Below, piece after piece: positions 15,703 through 23,289 of a stretch of DNA of 49,387 bases. The notes under the pieces were generated by a model, which was not told where the DNA came from, did not search any database, and worked only from the letters and a program-made list of their open reading frames with translations. The position numbers were made by a program, and so were the translations under genes. This DNA comes from a virus. Location of the stretch: positions 1-49,387 of IMG/VR virus record IMGVR_UViG_3300046520_000036, one strand, 5' to 3'. Each line of letters starts with the position of its first letter. Positions within the stretch are counted from its first letter, which is position 1.

Positions 15703-15711
15703 ATGATAGCA
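15703..15711 (-). promoter_or_regulatory. Possible leftward extended -10 promoter for HNH-ssb
   Basis: On the minus strand TGCTATCAT is a TGN-TATCAT extended -10 element about 26 bases before the HNH start, in the only spacer (15678-15737) of this part of the operon. No good -35 is seen. Confidence 0.35.
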
Positions 15712-15737
15712 CGGCCTACCGATTAACTAGAGATAAT

Positions 15738-16316
15738 TCATTGTGCCGCCTCTTGTGGAGTTTTGATTTTCGCGATCTGTTCGTCGGTCAATTTACCAGA
15801 TTGCTGAACTTTTGCAATAATTTGCTCGGCTGTTGTTGGGCCTTTGAGAATTGCTGCGTGCCAGGCTGGTAGGTTGGTATTGAAGCGCTCAACAGGATAC
15901 ATAACCTCTTCCAGCGGAGAAATCACGTAGTCAATCCGCACGCCGCGCCGCTCAGTGATCTTGGTCGAATACGGCGCCGTAATATGGCTGATATGGGAAA
16001 TCCGGATTCCGCCCAACTCCTTTCCAGCATAGACAACGGTCGGCTCGCCAAACAGGCGGACCTTTCGACCTATCCATTCCGAGAACTCAGACTCACCCCA
16101 ACCTTCCGGGTTAGACAGACACTTGACCATACCCTTCGGCACCCAATACGGAGTCGCCTCGCGACCTTCAAAGATCATCAGCAGTCGCACGTTACCCTGA
16201 TCAACCTTCCGGCCTAGCTTGGCAATCGTGAAGTCCTGAGAGCCCATTATGAAGTCCTCAAAGTTGAGCCTGTCACTTTTGATCTTGACAAACTCACGAA
16301 TATTCATCTCTTCCAT
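15738..16316 (-). CDS. Recombination-linked protein of unknown function
   Basis: The 192-residue product starts at ATG 16316 with GGAGG upstream and abuts the RecE-like gene, so the two are probably co-translated. Residues 1-135 are a mixed alpha/beta domain (FIMGSQDFTIAKLGRKVDQG, then WGESEFSEWIGRKVRLFGEP); the C-terminus is a small helical tail (AEQIIAKVQQSGKLTDEQIA). I do not recognise a Red-beta, RecT, ERF or Sak motif. Its position next to a RecE-like exonuclease makes it a candidate annealase, nuclease partner or modulator; this is inference. Confidence 0.6.
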   Translation of the reverse strand: MEEMNIREFVKIKSDRLNFEDFIMGSQDFTIAKLGRKVDQGNVRLLMIFEGREATPYWVPKGMVKCLSNPEGWGESEFSEWIGRKVRLFGEPTVVYAGKELGGIRISHISHITAPYSTKITERRGVRIDYVISPLEEVMYPVERFNTNLPAWHAAILKGPTTAEQIIAKVQQSGKLTDEQIAKIKTPQEAAQ

Positions 16317-17207
16317 TTACATATCCTCCAGGCCGCTTAGGTCTAGCTCGTCGTCTAGATCGAGCGCGTAGTTAGGTATTTCAATTTCGTCGTCGCCATC
16401 CGAAGGATACGCAGGAAATTCATTGCGATCAATACAAATCGCTAATGTCGTCAACGCTTCCCGAAAAAGCGCATCACCTTTCTTGCGCGACTCTGGGCCG
16501 AGCTTCCAGCGATTGGAAGCATGGGGCTTCTGTTCCTCCACTGCACCGAAGTAGAATTCCTTCAAATCCTCGCCAGTAGCACAGCGGTAAACGAAGCGAT
16601 AGAAAGCATCCTGCATGTGGTACATGTAGGTGTTGATCGACTGAGAGAACTTGTACATCCGTGCGTCTTGCGTTTTTTTAACGTCCAGGCATACGCCGCA
16701 ATCTGTCAGCCAGTCAAACTTGCACTTGATGGTCAATCCAGTTTCTGGATCGACTGCAAAATACGCAACCTCTGCCTTGCCTGGAAGCTCGATAATCTCG
16801 AGCAGCTTCGGATTCCGGTACACGCCAGCAGTCATCCCCTTGACCGTCTCAGCCTCGCCCAAGGTAAGTACTTGCGCGGACGGATGATCCTTGCAAGCTT
16901 GCTTGTACAGCGTAGACGTGCGGGCGTCACACTCAACGATTCGATAGTCACGCTTGAACAGTTCAGGCTCTAGCGTGCTGCTGTGGAACGCTGAACCGAT
17001 CTCCATGTTGCGGGTTGACTTCCACTTTCCACGAGCTGTGGCGTGCGCAGGAGAGCGCAGCACGGCAGTCAGGAAGCTGTTGCTGTAGCCTTCGCTGGAA
17101 TGGTATGCGTCATTTTCGATTCCTTCGTGGCGGCCTACCGAGAACTTTTGGCGCTCTGGCTTTGCTGGAGATTCTTGTGGCGTGATCCATGATTCGATTG
17201 CAGTCAT
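16317..17207 (-). CDS. RecE-like PD-(D/E)XK exonuclease
   Basis: The 296-residue product matches the phage exodeoxyribonuclease VIII-like family (DUF3799/PDDEXK). Visible elements are IGSAFHSSTLEP (about 71-82), the catalytic KCKFDWLTDCGVCLDVKKTQ (Asp of FDW and Asp-x-Lys of LDVKK, about 159-178) and the helix QSINTYMYHMQDAFY. It degrades one strand of duplex ends to feed annealing recombination. It overlaps the upstream gene as ATGA. The C-terminus is very acidic (LDLDDELDLSGLEDM). Confidence 0.82.
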   Translation of the reverse strand: MTAIESWITPQESPAKPERQKFSVGRHEGIENDAYHSSEGYSNSFLTAVLRSPAHATARGKWKSTRNMEIGSAFHSSTLEPELFKRDYRIVECDARTSTLYKQACKDHPSAQVLTLGEAETVKGMTAGVYRNPKLLEIIELPGKAEVAYFAVDPETGLTIKCKFDWLTDCGVCLDVKKTQDARMYKFSQSINTYMYHMQDAFYRFVYRCATGEDLKEFYFGAVEEQKPHASNRWKLGPESRKKGDALFREALTTLAICIDRNEFPAYPSDGDDEIEIPNYALDLDDELDLSGLEDM

Positions 17208-17389
17208 TTAGCTTGCTCCTGCTTGGCGATCCACTTGATGCAGTTCTTACAAGTCACTTCCGACTTGAATCGCGCTGAATTCCACTCGTCAGCATCGCGA
17301 TCACCACGACCAACCCCGCAAGCCGAGTAGTGTTCATCGTCATTGCCGTCATGGTCGTACTCGATATGTGCGCTCCAGTGGATTTTCAC
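17204..17389 (-). CDS. Small Cys/His protein, probable zinc binder
   Basis: The 61-residue product starts at GTG 17389, which overlaps the upstream stop (GTGA) and follows GAGGG. HYSACG and TCKNCIKW give a short two-cysteine-pair pattern found in many small phage proteins. Function unknown. Confidence 0.6.
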   Translation of the reverse strand: MKIHWSAHIEYDHDGNDDEHYSACGVGRGDRDADEWNSARFKSEVTCKNCIKWIAKQEQAK

Positions 17390-17514
17390 TTCGTCGCCCT
17401 CGACCAGTAAACCGTCAGCTTCATGTATTTCTTCCGCTTAGCCTTCGTTATCCGATGCCCAAACTTATCAGCCTCGCCGATGATTGCTGTCCAGAGTGCG
17501 TCGCGGTAGGTCAT
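17386..17514 (-). CDS. 42-residue basic micro-protein
   Basis: ATG 17514 overlaps the upstream stop as ATGA, and the stop overlaps the next GTG start, so it sits exactly in the operon chain. The product begins MTYRDALWTAIIGEADKFGH and ends in a Lys/Arg-rich tail (KAKRKKYMKLTVYWSRATK). A nucleic-acid-binding role is possible but not shown. Confidence 0.55.
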   Translation of the reverse strand: MTYRDALWTAIIGEADKFGHRITKAKRKKYMKLTVYWSRATK

Positions 17515-17825
17515 TGCTCGATTACTCCCTTGCGAACAATAGTTCCTTCCTCGTCATCGTCAACCCATTCACCGTCAGACTTCAACAGCGCCGCGCAATC
17601 GGTGCAGATGTTGTGCAGATGATCATCGCTATCTACCATATAGGTCAGATGATCGGGGCAGAAGTATTTCTCGCAGCTAACCTCATCTTGCCCGTGCATA
17701 CCGCCGCAAGCATAAGACAGGCCGCGATCAATCTCAATATCGCAGCCTGGATGATCGCAGGTAGCAGAATGCGCATAGCCGATCAGCCTTCCATTTGAGT
17801 CTGTGCCACAATGACTCCAGCTCAT
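17511..17825 (-). CDS. Zinc-ribbon-like phage protein
   Basis: The 104-residue product carries several Cys/His pairs: CDHPGC, SYACGGMH, CEKYFCPDH and NICTDC, enough for two zinc sites. It ends in an acidic stretch (EWVDDDEEG). Similar proteins are common in early operons of Pseudomonas phages and are uncharacterised. It overlaps both neighbours as ATGA. Confidence 0.65.
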   Translation of the reverse strand: MSWSHCGTDSNGRLIGYAHSATCDHPGCDIEIDRGLSYACGGMHGQDEVSCEKYFCPDHLTYMVDSDDHLHNICTDCAALLKSDGEWVDDDEEGTIVRKGVIEQ

Positions 17826-18193
17826 GCCGCCACCTTCATTTTCGATTGATAAACCGCCGCCTTCCGCGCCTTCTTAGCCTTCCGAAACGCCTTAAGCTTG
17901 TCAATCGCCCGCTGCCGATGATCGTCCGAGACTGGGCCGTATACCGAGCCGTCCAGGTTGTAGCGGCATGGCGTGCGAGCCAGAGCGCGATGGTAGTTCG
18001 GACTGGCAATCCACGAGTTCATTGCGGCTCGCTGGATTGATAGCGGGATATTCAGAATTCCAGCGCGTCGCATCTTGGCTAGTTGCAGCGTCGTGCCAAT
18101 TGCTAGCGGCTTAGGCTGGTTACGGTTGAAAATCTTGGGGAATGCCTTTTGCAGTGCTTCGAGGCCGGCGGTTACTTTTTCTTTGTGGTTCAT
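17822..18193 (-). CDS. ProQ/FinO-family RNA chaperone
   Basis: The 123-residue product matches the FinO/ProQ domain: AFPKIFNRNQPKPLAIGTTLQL (about 18-38), LSIQRAAMNSWIASPNYHRAL (about 51-71), RYNLDGSVYGPVSDDH (about 77-92) and a Lys/Arg-rich tail. This family binds structured RNAs with 3' U-tails such as terminators of small RNAs. It is as short as FinO-type minimal proteins. It lies in the leftward early operon. Likely targets are host or phage small RNAs; a structured RNA candidate lies at 30992-31109. Confidence 0.82.
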   Translation of the reverse strand: MNHKEKVTAGLEALQKAFPKIFNRNQPKPLAIGTTLQLAKMRRAGILNIPLSIQRAAMNSWIASPNYHRALARTPCRYNLDGSVYGPVSDDHRQRAIDKLKAFRKAKKARKAAVYQSKMKVAA

Positions 18194-18435
18194 CAGAATG
18201 CGCGCTCCGTGAATGCTTCACCGCAGAACATGCAGAACTTGCCGAGTGCGTTGATCACTTTCTTCTGCTTGATGACCTTTCCTTTTGCCGTAGTCCGCGC
18301 ACCAACCACTTCGCATTCCAGATACTGGAAGCCTGACGGGATAATCATGTAGCCGGATAGCGTTGCCTTTCCGTTTTCAATTTCTGGATAATGCGCTGCC
18401 GCCTTTGCTTCGAATTCTTTTCTGCAATCACACAT
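18193..18435 (-). CDS. First gene of leftward early operon, Cys-rich small protein
   Basis: The 80-residue product has MCDC at the N-terminus and FCMFCGEAF near residues 67-75, so N- and C-terminal Cys pairs could jointly bind zinc. It begins about 29 bases after the -10 of the leftward promoter at 18464-18492 with GGAGG just upstream. Function unknown. Confidence 0.65.
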   Translation of the reverse strand: MCDCRKEFEAKAAAHYPEIENGKATLSGYMIIPSGFQYLECEVVGARTTAKGKVIKQKKVINALGKFCMFCGEAFTERAF

Positions 18436-18463
18436 CTTGTCGCCCTCCTATTCGTGTTCCTTC

Positions 18464-18492
18464 ACTCTAGCCGCACACTTAATCGCCGTCAA
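18464..18492 (-). promoter_or_regulatory. Leftward sigma70-like early promoter
   Basis: On the minus strand TTGACG (18492-18487), a 17-base spacer and TAGAGT (18469-18464) drive the ProQ-RecE-SSB operon. The same -35 and -10 sequences recur at 43143-43115. Confidence 0.75.
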
Positions 18493-18493
18493 C

Positions 18494-18524
18494 AAAAAAG
18501 GCCAACTATTTCTAGCTGGCCTTT
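18494..18524 (-). terminator. Rho-independent terminator downstream of the 184-residue gene
   Basis: On the minus strand AAAGGCCAGCTA, loop GAAA and TAGTTGGCCTTTTTT form a strong stem with a U-run. It isolates the 18543-19097 gene from the following promoter and operon. Confidence 0.85.
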
Positions 18525-18526
18525 CT

Positions 18527-18540
18527 GTTCTCCGCAGAAC
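18527..18540. repeat. Dispersed palindrome, copy 2
   Basis: GTTCTCCGCAGAAC is one base off the perfect palindrome. It lies between the 3' end of the 184-residue gene and its terminator, about 35 bases upstream of the leftward promoter -35. Confidence 0.6.
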
Positions 18541-18542
18541 CA

Positions 18543-19097
18543 TTAAGCGGCTTTCGGCTTCCTGATCTCTTTCGGCACCTTGGACTGAAATCGCATGACG
18601 AGCTTCCGTAGGCGCTGCTCGAAGTCATCCTTGTCTTCCTCGTTCAGGTTCTCGATGACGACGATTGCGTCATGCCATAGGGCGCCGTTCATGTGGCCCG
18701 TGGACCGCAGCAGGACACCTTTAAGCTCGGGGTCTGCGATCTTTACTGGAGGCGTGGCAAGCAGTCGGCGCGCTTCCACAACCGCATCAACCATCTGCCG
18801 AACAGTATCAAACTCCAGCACCTTCAGCTCCAGCTTGAACGCAGCCCGGAACATCGATACGTATTGCTTAACCGCCCGAGGTGCTGTGCCTAGCGTCGAT
18901 CCACCTCTAGGGCCGACCTGACTAGACCAGCCGTTTTCCTCGTACGCCGTCGCAATCCAAGGGTTGAATTTTTCCAGGTTATCAATCATGTCTTCCTTGA
19001 CTAGCTTCATAAAACCAACCGCAACATTGTCCAGCTTGTCACCTTGGGCGGCAATTTCGCTGAAGACCATAGCCAGTTTGCTTTTTTGAGAAGTCAT
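18543..19097 (-). CDS. Unrecognised protein at the divergent control region
   Basis: The 184-residue product is alpha-rich and soluble. Residues 1-60 include MKLVKEDMIDNLEKFNPWIA; 60-75 form a Gly-rich loop (GPRGGSTLGTAPRAVKQYVS); 140-175 are charged (NEEDKDDFEQRLRKLVMRF). No HTH or enzyme motif is obvious. It is transcribed alone, divergent from the replication operon and bounded by its own terminator, a position where regulators often sit; a regulatory role is inference only. Confidence 0.65.
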   Translation of the reverse strand: MTSQKSKLAMVFSEIAAQGDKLDNVAVGFMKLVKEDMIDNLEKFNPWIATAYEENGWSSQVGPRGGSTLGTAPRAVKQYVSMFRAAFKLELKVLEFDTVRQMVDAVVEARRLLATPPVKIADPELKGVLLRSTGHMNGALWHDAIVVIENLNEEDKDDFEQRLRKLVMRFQSKVPKEIRKPKAA

Positions 19098-19332
19098 GTC
19101 AGTAGCCTCGATAGATAGTCCCTTACAGTAATCACAGACAGGGGGCGCCGGGGCCGGCGGTTGTTCCTGCCTGTATGTAAGGCTAGCTGGGGTCTGGACG
19201 GTGTCAAAGACGGATTGGTTATAAGCGACAGACGGTTTATGCGGAAGAAAGACTAATGGTTTTCCGGAGAACTATTATTTATTTATGGTATGCTTGCCAT
19301 CCGAATGCAAAATGCTGACAAAGGGCTCAAAG
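19098..19332. promoter_or_regulatory. Divergent early control region
   Basis: This 235-base spacer separates the leftward 184-residue gene from the rightward replication operon. It holds palindrome copy 3 (19259-19272), a minus-strand TTGACA at 19207-19202 with a weak TAGCCT 16 bases on, a GC-rich block at 19141-19160, and A/T-rich sequence (TATTAT at 19273-19278, TATGGT at 19284-19289) where the rightward start is probably located. The rightward -35 is not clear to me. Confidence 0.5.
19259..19272. repeat. Dispersed palindrome, copy 3
   Basis: GTTTTCCGGAGAAC; the symmetry extends to 22 bp (19255-19276, AATGGTTTTCC against AATAGTTCTCC). It lies about 60 bases upstream of the Cro-like gene and abuts the probable rightward promoter, so it is the best candidate operator. 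Confidence 0.7.
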
Positions 19333-19503
19333 ATGCTGACGCTTGAAATGATCCGATCTCTCCTGCAAGACCGCCGCGTTCCTTTGGTGGCTGAGGCCAC
19401 GGGGCTTCACTACAACACCATCCGCCAGATCCGCGACACACCAGAGGCAAACCCTACCTATAAGGTTGTTAAGGCCCTAAGCGATTACCTCGAGGGCAAA
19501 TAA
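19333..19503 (+). CDS. Small Cro/CI-type HTH protein
   Basis: The 56-residue product (start ATG 19333, AAGGG upstream; the longer frame from 19285 would add 16 atypical residues) is almost entirely a helix-turn-helix domain: RVPLVAEATGLHYNTIRQIR with the typical continuation NPTYKVVKALSDYLEGK. It is the first gene of the replication operon and lies directly downstream of a palindrome that recurs at operon borders, so it could be a Cro-like autoregulator that binds these sites. The binding link is inferred. Confidence 0.75.
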   Translation: MLTLEMIRSLLQDRRVPLVAEATGLHYNTIRQIRDTPEANPTYKVVKALSDYLEGK

Positions 19504-20219
19504 TGGCCAATCCATGGTTTCGGATGTATTCCGAATTCGCCACAGACCCAAAGGTTCAGATGCTTTCTGAGGCCAGTCAGAGAAGGTACGTGATGCTTCT
19601 TTGTCTGCGTTGCAGTAACGACGATGTAACGTTACAAGAAACGGAGATAGCGTTTCAGCTAAGGATTAGCACAGAGGAATGGCTAGTCACGAAGACGGAA
19701 TTGATGTCAAAAGGAATGATCGATGACTATTCAAGACCATGCGCATGGGATAAGCGCCAATACATCTCAGACTCAAGCACGTCAAGGGTTGCAGCCTACC
19801 GAGAGAGAAAGAAACAGGAAGGAAACGTTACAGTAACGCCACCAGATACAGATACAGATACAGATACAGATGATAAAAAGCCTTTGGTCAAGCAGGTGAT
19901 CAAGACGGATTACTTCGACAGGTTCTGGACGTTGTACCCAAAAAAGAAGTCAAAGGCAGATGCTGAAAAGGCGTGGTCAAAGCTGAAGCTGAACGATGAG
20001 TTCTTCGCAGGCATCCTCGCTGCCCTGTCCGCTCAATGCTTGAGCCAAGACTGGACGAAAGAGAGCGGCAAGTACGTACCGCTAGCAGGAACCTGGATTC
20101 GCGGCAAGCGGTGGGAAGACGAAGTGTCACCAGCAGCACAACAAAAACACAATGGGTTCGCCCAAGCCGATTACACAGCAGGAGTAAATTTTGATGAGAG
20201 CGGAAATGTCATCCTCTAA
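19503..20219 (+). CDS. Replication initiator-like protein
   Basis: The 238-residue product resembles phage replication proteins that pair with a DnaC-like loader: residues about 1-75 are a winged-helix-like domain (FATDPKVQMLSEASQRRYVM, ISTEEWLVTKTEL), followed by a basic linker, an Asp-Thr repeat (about 115-123) and a C-terminal domain (FDRFWTLYPKKKSKADAEKAW, about 139-159) common in such proteins. It probably recognises the phage origin. A GATACA tandem repeat in the linker DNA might be part of the origin. It starts with a TAATG overlap. Confidence 0.72.
   Translation: MANPWFRMYSEFATDPKVQMLSEASQRRYVMLLCLRCSNDDVTLQETEIAFQLRISTEEWLVTKTELMSKGMIDDYSRPCAWDKRQYISDSSTSRVAAYRERKKQEGNVTVTPPDTDTDTDTDDKKPLVKQVIKTDYFDRFWTLYPKKKSKADAEKAWSKLKLNDEFFAGILAALSAQCLSQDWTKESGKYVPLAGTWIRGKRWEDEVSPAAQQKHNGFAQADYTAGVNFDESGNVIL
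19845..19868 (+). repeat. Four tandem GATACA hexamers
   Basis: Four exact GATACA copies encode Asp-Thr repeats in the linker of the initiator-like protein. The position, inside the initiator gene, recalls lambda-type origins nested in gene O, though the unit is far shorter than normal iterons. Confidence 0.6.
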
Positions 20220-21000
20220 AAAACCATTCAGCTTCGAACAATTCGCGGCTCAGTTCGTCCGTCGTGAATTCCATTGCGAAATTCACGGTGAAAGCGAACA
20301 AGCATCAAAGGACAGCGGAAAGACTTACGGAGAATGCGTCAAATGCGAATCTGAAGCCACCGCAAAGGCCGAGAAAGAAAAATTAGATGCAGAGGTAGCG
20401 GCAAAGGAATTGCGCGATCTACGCGAGCGCACAGAGGCTTGCATGATTCCGCGACGGTTCTCGGACAAGACCTTCGAAAACTATGCTAAGGACACGGAAT
20501 CGAGGGGGCGCAATTTCCAGGCTTGCAAGGACTACGCGGATAATTTCAAAGACCACTTCCGAGCTGGTCGCTGCATGATCATGTCCGGCAGTGTTGGCAC
20601 TGGAAAGACGCACCTTGCGATAGCAATTGCCAAGCAAGTGCTTGCCGATCTTGGCGCAACCGTCCGCTATACAACCGTCAGCAACCTGCTAGCCGAGATG
20701 AAAGCCACCTATGGTGGTGACTCCAAGCGCACTGATCAGCACGTCATGGACGAAATGACCGATCCGAACCTGCTCATTCTTGACGAGGTTGGCACGACCA
20801 AGCAATCCGAGTTCGAGATGTCAACCATCTTCAGCCTGATCAATACTCGCTATGAATGCATGTTCCCGACCATTGTTATCTCAAACCTTGGTCTTAGTCA
20901 GATTTCTGACGCTATTGGCGAGCGATGCTATGACCGGCTACGCGAGGATGGCGGGATCGGACTGATTTTCATGGGGGAGTCGAACAGGAAAAAGAAATAG
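20194..21000 (+). CDS. DnaC-like helicase loader ATPase
   Basis: The 268-residue product is an AAA+ helicase loader. It has an N-terminal Cys/His cluster (CEIH near 28-31 and CVKC near 48-51) that may bind zinc, Walker A GSVGTGKT at about 132-139, and Walker B LLILDEVG. It should place the DnaB-like helicase on the phage origin. ATG 20194 has AGGAG 9 bases upstream; the start overlaps the previous gene by 26 bases. Confidence 0.85.
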   Translation: MRAEMSSSKKPFSFEQFAAQFVRREFHCEIHGESEQASKDSGKTYGECVKCESEATAKAEKEKLDAEVAAKELRDLRERTEACMIPRRFSDKTFENYAKDTESRGRNFQACKDYADNFKDHFRAGRCMIMSGSVGTGKTHLAIAIAKQVLADLGATVRYTTVSNLLAEMKATYGGDSKRTDQHVMDEMTDPNLLILDEVGTTKQSEFEMSTIFSLINTRYECMFPTIVISNLGLSQISDAIGERCYDRLREDGGIGLIFMGESNRKKK

Positions 21001-21057
21001 ATTGCCATTGGATCTTTCGGCCAATACCATTGGAAAATAATTACACGGAGCGGAACA

Positions 21058-22422
21058 ATGAGAGATCCTTTTAGTCTTGAGGCAGAACAGAGCGTCTTGG
21101 GGGCCATGATGATGGCTCCTGAGATGATCGACCTGCTGGCAGCAGACCTTGAGGCGAAGGACTTCTACTGGCAGGACAATGCCGATGTTTTTACCGCAAT
21201 CATCGAACTCAACTCGCTTAACCGCAAGATTGACTTTCTGACTGTTGGCGAGCACATCGGTACGCTGGAGAGCGGTGAGCCTGCATTTGCCTACACTGCG
21301 CAGATTCAGAACGGTACGCCTAGCGTTGCCAACTCGGAGCAATACTCTCGTATCGTCCGTGAGCGCTCTCTTGATCGCTGCCTGATCGCCGCTGCGCAAG
21401 AGATTCATCAGATCGCGCACAGCACAATGGATACTCCGGACAAGATTGCAGCGGCGCAGTCTGAGATTCTGGCTATAGATGGTGAGTCTGCTACGGCCGA
21501 AACCGTGGATGCGTTCGATGTTCTTGTTGAGCACATGGATCTCCTTGAAAAGCGCATGAGCCAGGGCAATTCGATCTCCGGAATTCGAACCGGCCTTCAA
21601 GAGTTTGATGAGCACACTGGTGGATTGCAGCCAGAACAGCTTGTGATCATCGCAGGACGCCCAAAGATGGGAAAGACGACTCTAGCTATGGATATCGTCA
21701 GAAACGCTGCTATACGAGAAAAGAAGGAGGTTTTGGTAATAAGTCTAGAAATGAGCAATCGCCAGCTTATGGATCGACTCATTGCTGCCGAAGGCGAGAT
21801 CCCGCTGGATGCCATGAAGGACGGATCGGCATGCAGCGATCACACAACAGGTCTAACGCTTGCAGCGGCCAGAATCAAAGATGCACGCATGACGCTTTCT
21901 GATCGGCCAGGTCTGACCATGCGTCGTATTAGGTCGATGTGTCGTCGACACAAACGCAAGCACGGACTCGACATGGTGATGATTGATCACCTTGGCCTGC
22001 TCGACTCAGACGATCCTAAAGCTAACCAAGTGGCAAAGGTTACGGAGATCTCCCGTCAAGCTAAGTTGTTGGCTAAAGAGATGAAAATCCCTGTGATCCT
22101 GCTGTCTCAGCTAAACCGCGCCCTTGAACAGCGACCGAACAAGAGACCAGTCCCGTCAGACCTTCGTGACTCCGGATCTATTGAGCAGGATTGTGATATG
22201 GCGATCTTTGTCTACCGCGACGAGGTCTACAACCCAGATAGCGACCGCAAGGGGATTGCAGAGATCATCCTTTCCATATCTCGCGAGAGTGAGGCGAAGA
22301 CTTTCTACGCAATGTTCCAGGGTCGATACGCACGGTTCGCACCACTTGAGGCTGGAGCATACATTCCTGAAGAAAAGGACACACCGAGGCAAACAGAAAA
22401 AGTTCGCGGTATGACCTTCTAA
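21058..22422 (+). CDS. dnaB: DnaB-like replicative helicase
   Basis: The 454-residue product has the full DnaB plan: an N-terminal domain (DPFSLEAEQSVLGAMM, residues 3-18), a linker helix, and a RecA-like domain with Walker A GRPKMGKT (200-207), Walker B DMVMIDHLGLLD (Asp310), ILLSQLNRALEQR and the SGSIEQDCDMAIFVYR block near the arginine finger. It unwinds DNA at the fork as a hexamer. GGAGCGG upstream of ATG supports the start. It is slightly short of bacterial DnaB, as usual for phage forms. Confidence 0.93.
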   Translation: MRDPFSLEAEQSVLGAMMMAPEMIDLLAADLEAKDFYWQDNADVFTAIIELNSLNRKIDFLTVGEHIGTLESGEPAFAYTAQIQNGTPSVANSEQYSRIVRERSLDRCLIAAAQEIHQIAHSTMDTPDKIAAAQSEILAIDGESATAETVDAFDVLVEHMDLLEKRMSQGNSISGIRTGLQEFDEHTGGLQPEQLVIIAGRPKMGKTTLAMDIVRNAAIREKKEVLVISLEMSNRQLMDRLIAAEGEIPLDAMKDGSACSDHTTGLTLAAARIKDARMTLSDRPGLTMRRIRSMCRRHKRKHGLDMVMIDHLGLLDSDDPKANQVAKVTEISRQAKLLAKEMKIPVILLSQLNRALEQRPNKRPVPSDLRDSGSIEQDCDMAIFVYRDEVYNPDSDRKGIAEIILSISRESEAKTFYAMFQGRYARFAPLEAGAYIPEEKDTPRQTEKVRGMTF

Positions 22423-22434
22423 TGGAGACCCAAG

Positions 22435-22689
22435 ATGACTTCATATGCGGAACATGCTTCGTCACACAACTTGGCGATCCTGTCAATTGCCGAGATCGAA
22501 GCCATAGAGAGCCACAAAGCGGACTGTCTCCAGAGATGGAAGCTAGCTCGGGACCATGCCAGCGCGATCTATTTGGGGTTGAAGTCGAATCGCGGTAGAG
22601 TCTGGGCTGAGCGCGAGTTGAAGGCTAAGCCTGACATCGAAGCTGAAACCCGGCGCCAATTGAACTTATTGCTTAAGGTGAAGAAATGA
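22435..22689 (+). CDS. Small helical protein of unknown function
   Basis: The 84-residue product is charged and mainly helical (LSIAEIEAIESHKADCLQRW; AERELKAKPDIEAETRRQL). It follows the helicase gene by 12 bases and overlaps the next gene as ATGA. Not recognised. Confidence 0.6.
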   Translation: MTSYAEHASSHNLAILSIAEIEAIESHKADCLQRWKLARDHASAIYLGLKSNRGRVWAERELKAKPDIEAETRRQLNLLLKVKK

Positions 22690-22946
22690 TCGAAAGACAA
22701 CAGGCAATCGTTTACTATTCGACGACTAAAGGTAAGCGATTCATGACGAAGGCCGGCGCGATCAACGCTGAGGCTCGCGCAATCATCAAAAAACACATAC
22801 CTGATGAGCCAGGCGGCGGCTGGTACGGCGGCGGTGATTCGATGGATTACGATCCTGGCTGGAGCCTTGAGATTGATCAGCCGGAGCGATATGCGCGTTA
22901 CTTCGAGAAGCTTAAGCGCGCACTCAGGAATCGATTCAATGCTTGA
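22686..22946 (+). CDS. Small phage protein of unknown function
   Basis: The 86-residue product has a basic N-terminus (YYSTTKGKRFMTKAGAINAE), a Gly-rich middle (PGGGWYGGGDSMDYDPGW) and a charged helical C-terminus. Proteins of this layout occur in several phage early operons. The start overlaps the upstream stop; its end overlaps the RusA gene by 8 bases. Confidence 0.6.
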   Translation: MIERQQAIVYYSTTKGKRFMTKAGAINAEARAIIKKHIPDEPGGGWYGGGDSMDYDPGWSLEIDQPERYARYFEKLKRALRNRFNA

Positions 22947-23289
22947 GATAACCGTCCCCTATCCGCCAAAAGAGCTAAACCCTAACACCAAACTACATTG
23001 GGCCGCAAAGATGGGCTACATCAAAATGTATCGCGGCACCTGCAAGGCCATAGCAGGCGAATCTAGCCACGTTATCCCTGATGGCGACCTCGTGCTAGAC
23101 CTTGAGTTCTTTCCGCCTGACAATCGACGTAGAGACGACGACAACATGATCTCCAGCTTCAAGGCAGGTAGAGATGGTATAGCCGAAGCGCTGGAGCTTG
23201 ACGATGTGCGGTTTCAGCTTAGGGTGCGTACTCGCGACAAATTCCAAGGAGGAAAGGTCGTGGTGAAAATCTATGAGGACATCGAATGA
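22939..23289 (+). CDS. rusA: RusA-type Holliday junction resolvase
   Basis: The start is set at ATG 22939, giving 116 residues, the normal RusA length. The family signature is clear: VPYPPKELNPN at the N-terminus, then LDLEFFPPDNRRRDDDNMIS with the DDDN catalytic acids, SFKAGRDGIAEALELDDVRF. It cuts branched DNA made during replication and recombination before packaging. It is coupled to both neighbours by overlap. Confidence 0.9.
   Translation: MLEITVPYPPKELNPNTKLHWAAKMGYIKMYRGTCKAIAGESSHVIPDGDLVLDLEFFPPDNRRRDDDNMISSFKAGRDGIAEALELDDVRFQLRVRTRDKFQGGKVVVKIYEDIE

Noticed and set aside
18543-19097. CI-type repressor
   Set aside because: Position is suggestive but no HTH or LexA-like peptidase motif is visible.
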